A DNA stretch of 15,470 nucleotides, from positions 1 through 15,470 of the forward strand of contig JAQWFV010000102.1 of NCBI GenBank assembly GCA_029238555.1, read 5' to 3'. The notes under the pieces were generated by a model. It was not told the DNA's origin, did no database searches, and saw nothing but the letters and a program-made list of their open reading frames with translations. Position numbers and translations under genes: made by a program. Source of the DNA: Flavobacteriaceae bacterium. Lineage in GTDB: Bacteria > Bacteroidota > Bacteroidia > Flavobacteriales > Flavobacteriaceae. Shown one piece after another: positions 12,661 through 15,470 of the stretch; the stretch's first letter is position 1, and each line of letters begins with the position of its first letter.

Positions 12661-13260
12661 ATGACACAGATATTACTCATAGACAACTACGACTCATTTA
12701 CTTACAACCTAGTGCATTACCTAGAGGAATTAGGCGCTCAGGTAACGGTTCGTAGAAACGATAAATTAAGCATAGAAGAAGTGGCTGCTTTTTCTCATAT
12801 TGTATTGTCCCCTGGACCTGGTATTCCTGACGAAGCAGGACTACTCAAAGAAATTATAGCCACCTACGCTGCAACTAAAAAAATACTGGGGGTATGCCTG
12901 GGACAACAAGCCATTGCAGAAGTATTTGGGGGGCGCTTAGAAAATTTAAGCGAGGTATACCATGGAATCGCTACACCCATTAAAATTATAGATCCCCAAG
13001 CAACATTGTTTAAGGACTTACCTACTGAGGTGGTGGTTGGGAGATACCATTCTTGGGTAGTCTCTGAAGATCTACCAGAATCTTTGAAAGTGACCGCCAG
13101 GGACCATAAGGGACAAATCATGGCCATTGAACACAAAGACTACCCAGTACATGCCGTACAGTTTCACCCAGAATCCATTCTAACCCCAAGTGGAAAGAAA
13201 ATGCTGGCCAACTGGCTGGGAGTCTCCTGGGAATTTAAGCCAGAAGAAAAAATGTACTAG
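12661..13260 (+). CDS. trpG: Anthranilate synthase component II (glutamine amidotransferase)
   Basis: This 199-aa class I glutamine amidotransferase supplies ammonia to TrpE. It starts MTQILLIDNYDSFTYN, has the oxyanion segment SPGPGIPDE, nucleophile Cys79 (GVCLGQQ), and the His169/Glu171 pair in QFHPES. The same protein may also serve p-aminobenzoate synthesis, as in many bacteria where one subunit works for both. The start at 12661 is chosen because it gives the standard N-terminus; a TTG nine codons upstream adds nothing conserved. trpD follows after 36 nt. Confidence 0.95.
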   Translation: MTQILLIDNYDSFTYNLVHYLEELGAQVTVRRNDKLSIEEVAAFSHIVLSPGPGIPDEAGLLKEIIATYAATKKILGVCLGQQAIAEVFGGRLENLSEVYHGIATPIKIIDPQATLFKDLPTEVVVGRYHSWVVSEDLPESLKVTARDHKGQIMAIEHKDYPVHAVQFHPESILTPSGKKMLANWLGVSWEFKPEEKMY

Positions 13261-13296
13261 TCCCTATTCCAACTAAAAGCTACTAAAAAATAGAAC

Positions 13297-14283
13297 ATGA
13301 AAGAAATACTGAACCGACTCATCCAGCACGAAGTACTGAGCAGACAAGAATCTAAAGACATACTCGTAGGGATTGCCAACAAAGCCTACAACGAATCTGA
13401 AATTGCCTCTTTTCTCACCGTGTATATGATGCGTAGTATTCAACTAGAGGAATTAGAGGGGTTTAGAGACGCACTTTTAGAATTGTGTCTGGCAGTAGAT
13501 CTTTCCGCTTATGAGCCTATAGATTTATGTGGGACTGGAGGAGACGGAAAAGATACGTTTAATATCTCTACCCTAGCCTCTTTTGTGACGGCTGCCAGTG
13601 GTATTAAAGTGACCAAACACGGGAATTACGGCGTATCTTCTTCTTGTGGGAGCAGTAATGTGATGGAAGCATTGGGTATTAAATTCACCAATGACAAAGA
13701 TTATTTAGAAAAAGCCCTGGACCAAGTAGGGATCTGTGTGCTACACGCCCCATTGTTCCACCCGGCTATGAAGCAGGTAGCGCCCATTAGAAAAGCCTTA
13801 GGGGTTAAAACATTCTTTAATATGTTAGGTCCCATGGTAAATCCTGCTTTTCCTACCCATCAGATGGTGGGGGTATTTAATTTAGAACTGGCTAGGATTT
13901 ACGGATACCTGTACCAAAAAACAAACAAGCAATACAGTATTGTACATGCCCTAGATGGCTACGATGAAGTGTCTCTTACAGGGTCAACAAAAGTCATTAC
14001 CAGAGAAAATGAAAGGATTTTAAACCCTGCACATTTTAATGTAAACACCTTAGAGGCTAAAGACATTGCCGGAGGGGAATCGGTGGCTTCTGCCGCAGCC
14101 ATTTTTGTAGATATTCTCAGCGGAAAAGGCAGTGAGGCGCAAAACAATGTGGTTTGTGCCAATGCAGCCTTAGCCATTAATACGGTTCAAAACAACGGCA
14201 TTGAAACCGCTTTTGAACAAGCCAAAGAGACCCTATTATCTGGTGCAGCACTCAAAAAATTACAGCAATTACAAGCGTTATAA
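13297..14283 (+). CDS. trpD: Anthranilate phosphoribosyltransferase
   Basis: This 328-aa enzyme joins anthranilate and PRPP to form phosphoribosyl-anthranilate. The PRPP and Mg sites are visible as GTGGDGKDTFNIST (residues 79-92) and KHGN (107-110). Further conserved elements are HPAMKQVAPIRKALGVKTFFN and LGPMVNPA. A helical N-terminal domain precedes the alpha/beta domain. Length is typical. Its TAA stop directly abuts the trpC ATG (TAAATG), so the two are tightly coupled. Confidence 0.96.
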   Translation: MKEILNRLIQHEVLSRQESKDILVGIANKAYNESEIASFLTVYMMRSIQLEELEGFRDALLELCLAVDLSAYEPIDLCGTGGDGKDTFNISTLASFVTAASGIKVTKHGNYGVSSSCGSSNVMEALGIKFTNDKDYLEKALDQVGICVLHAPLFHPAMKQVAPIRKALGVKTFFNMLGPMVNPAFPTHQMVGVFNLELARIYGYLYQKTNKQYSIVHALDGYDEVSLTGSTKVITRENERILNPAHFNVNTLEAKDIAGGESVASAAAIFVDILSGKGSEAQNNVVCANAALAINTVQNNGIETAFEQAKETLLSGAALKKLQQLQAL

Positions 14284-15069
14284 ATGAATATTCTAGACAA
14301 AATAATAGCCGACAAAAAGATAGAAGTAGCCCTCAAAAAAGGCCTTGTTCCCACCAAATACCTGGAACAGCATCCCTTGTTTGAGCGCCCTGTAAACTCC
14401 ATGGCTGCCCAGATAAAACAAAGCAACAGTGGTATTATCGCAGAGCACAAAAGGCGCTCTCCTTCTAAAGAGGTCATTAATAATACGCTCAAAGTCCCCA
14501 ATGTAGTGAAAGGCTATGAAAAGGCAGGGGTTTGTGGTATTTCTGTACTTACAGATGGCCCCTACTTTGGAGGGGCGCTAGAAGATCTTTTGCTTGCCAG
14601 GGCTGCTGTAGAAACACCTCTTTTGAGAAAAGAATTCATTGTAGATTCCTACCAAATTATAGAAGCTAAGGCCCATGGGGCCGATGCCATTTTACTCATA
14701 GCAGCAGTACTCACAAGAGCAGACATTCACGACTTGTCTACCCTTGCACAATCGCTGGGTTTAGAAGTGCTTTTAGAAGTTCACAACTTAGAAGAACTGG
14801 AAAAATCAATCATGCCCTCCTTAGACCTCATTGGGGTGAATAACAGAAACCTAAAGACCTTTGAAGTAAGTTTAGACACCTCAAGAACACTCTCTAGCGC
14901 TATCCCCTCAGATTTTGTAAAGATTTCTGAAAGTGGCATTAGCCATGTCTCTGCCATTAAAGACTTAAAAACCTATGGGTATAGCGGCTTTCTTGTTGGT
15001 GAAAACTTTATGAAGACAAATGATCCTGGAGCTGCAGCCCTTGCATTTATAAATGACATAGAAAGCTAA
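14284..15069 (+). CDS. trpC: Indole-3-glycerol phosphate synthase
   Basis: This 261-aa TIM-barrel enzyme closes the indole ring by decarboxylation of the ribulose intermediate made by TrpF. Visible active-site segments are IIAEHKRRSPSKE (Glu54, Lys56), GVCGISVLTDGPYFGG, LLRKEFIVDSYQI, LEVLLEVHNLEE, GVNNRNLKTFEV and KISESGIS. It is monofunctional: no TrpF is fused, and trpF follows as its own gene one base after the stop. The start directly follows the trpD stop. Confidence 0.96.
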   Translation: MNILDKIIADKKIEVALKKGLVPTKYLEQHPLFERPVNSMAAQIKQSNSGIIAEHKRRSPSKEVINNTLKVPNVVKGYEKAGVCGISVLTDGPYFGGALEDLLLARAAVETPLLRKEFIVDSYQIIEAKAHGADAILLIAAVLTRADIHDLSTLAQSLGLEVLLEVHNLEELEKSIMPSLDLIGVNNRNLKTFEVSLDTSRTLSSAIPSDFVKISESGISHVSAIKDLKTYGYSGFLVGENFMKTNDPGAAALAFINDIES

Positions 15070-15070
15070 T

Positions 15071-15470
15071 ATGGGAGGTTATCATATACATACGCCCTTT
15101 GAGACGCCTACATTGAAAGTTTGTGGCATGAGGGTACCAGAAAATATTAGCGCCGTGGCCGCATTAAAACCTTCTTATATGGGTTTCATTTTTTGGGAAC
15201 CCTCCAAGCGGTATATTCAAAATGATATACCAAAAATAGACTCCAGTATTCAGAAAATAGGCGTTTTTGTAAAGGCAAGCCCTGATTTCATTGTGAAAAC
15301 TGTCCAAGAAAATGATTTACAAGGGATGCAATTGCACGGAGGTGAAACCCCAGAAGATTGCAAAGCAGTCCTTGAAGCTTGGAAAAAACAGACCGGGGCA
15401 AACAACACCCCTCTAATGCTTATCAAAGCCTTTTCAGTAGCAGACGAATTTGACTTTTCCGTCTTGTCTG
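15071..15470 (+). CDS. trpF: Phosphoribosylanthranilate isomerase, N-terminal part (cut by window edge)
   Basis: From the ATG at 15071 an open frame of 133 codons runs off the window. LKVCGMRVPENI carries the catalytic Cys of TrpF, followed by YMGFIFWEPSKRYI and MQLHGGE, all typical of the family. TrpF isomerises phosphoribosyl-anthranilate to the ribulose form used by TrpC. The gene starts one base after the trpC stop. About 15 residues precede the LKVCGM segment, more than the usual one to three; the next in-frame ATG lies after the catalytic Cys, so this start is the best available. trpB and trpA are expected beyond the edge. Confidence 0.93.
   Translation, partial: MGGYHIHTPFETPTLKVCGMRVPENISAVAALKPSYMGFIFWEPSKRYIQNDIPKIDSSIQKIGVFVKASPDFIVKTVQENDLQGMQLHGGETPEDCKAVLEAWKKQTGANNTPLMLIKAFSVADEFDFSVLS

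Overview
The window is chromosomal DNA of a marine-type Flavobacteriia (Bacteroidetes). The signs are low GC, AT-rich spacers, promoters of the Bacteroidetes type (TTG, 17-23 nt, TAnnTTTG), almost no Shine-Dalgarno sequences, tRNA genes without an encoded CCA, and proteins that read as flavobacterial (single-TM helix-hairpin-helix protein, small PspC protein, YceI beside MarR). It is a core-genome region. I see no insertion sequence, prophage, CRISPR array or defence system.

Left part, minus strand (9670 down to 1). The chain is rhodanese - PspC-like - K+ channel/RCK; then an alanine/Na+ (AGCS) symporter - ComEA-like HhH protein - acyl-CoA dehydrogenase; then rpsU with its own promoter and terminator; then xerC - hpf; then a stable-RNA and translation block: tRNA-Thr(UGU), tRNA-Tyr(GUA), tRNA-Gly(UCC), tRNA-Thr(GGU), tuf, tRNA-Trp(CCA), secE, nusG and the start of rplK. 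The tRNA-tuf-tRNA-secE-nusG-rplK order is an old and widely conserved bacterial arrangement.

Right part, plus strand (9834 to 15470). A MarR regulator and a secreted YceI protein form a pair that ends in a clear intrinsic terminator. The tryptophan operon follows: leader peptide trpL (three consecutive Trp codons), attenuator hairpin, trpE, trpG, trpD, trpC and a truncated trpF. Together these enzymes carry chorismate to indole-glycerol phosphate; trpB and trpA are expected just beyond the edge.

The most rewarding signals are regulatory rather than new genes. (1) A complete ribosome-mediated attenuator precedes trpE, with an alternative antiterminator pairing that can be drawn base by base; the leader AUG lies almost at the predicted transcript 5' end. 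(2) rpsU is the only gene here with a full-strength Shine-Dalgarno, which fits autogenous control by bS21 in Flavobacteriia. (3) Divergent promoters between marR and the rhodanese gene share one 12-bp perfect palindrome. (4) A perfect 16-bp inverted repeat followed by a T-rich run lies inside the first codons of the HhH gene, just after another hairpin that pairs its start codon. (5) The tRNA-operon promoter is placed so that its transcript starts inside the arm of the upstream terminator hairpin. Promoter, hairpin and operator calls are read by eye and were not tested.
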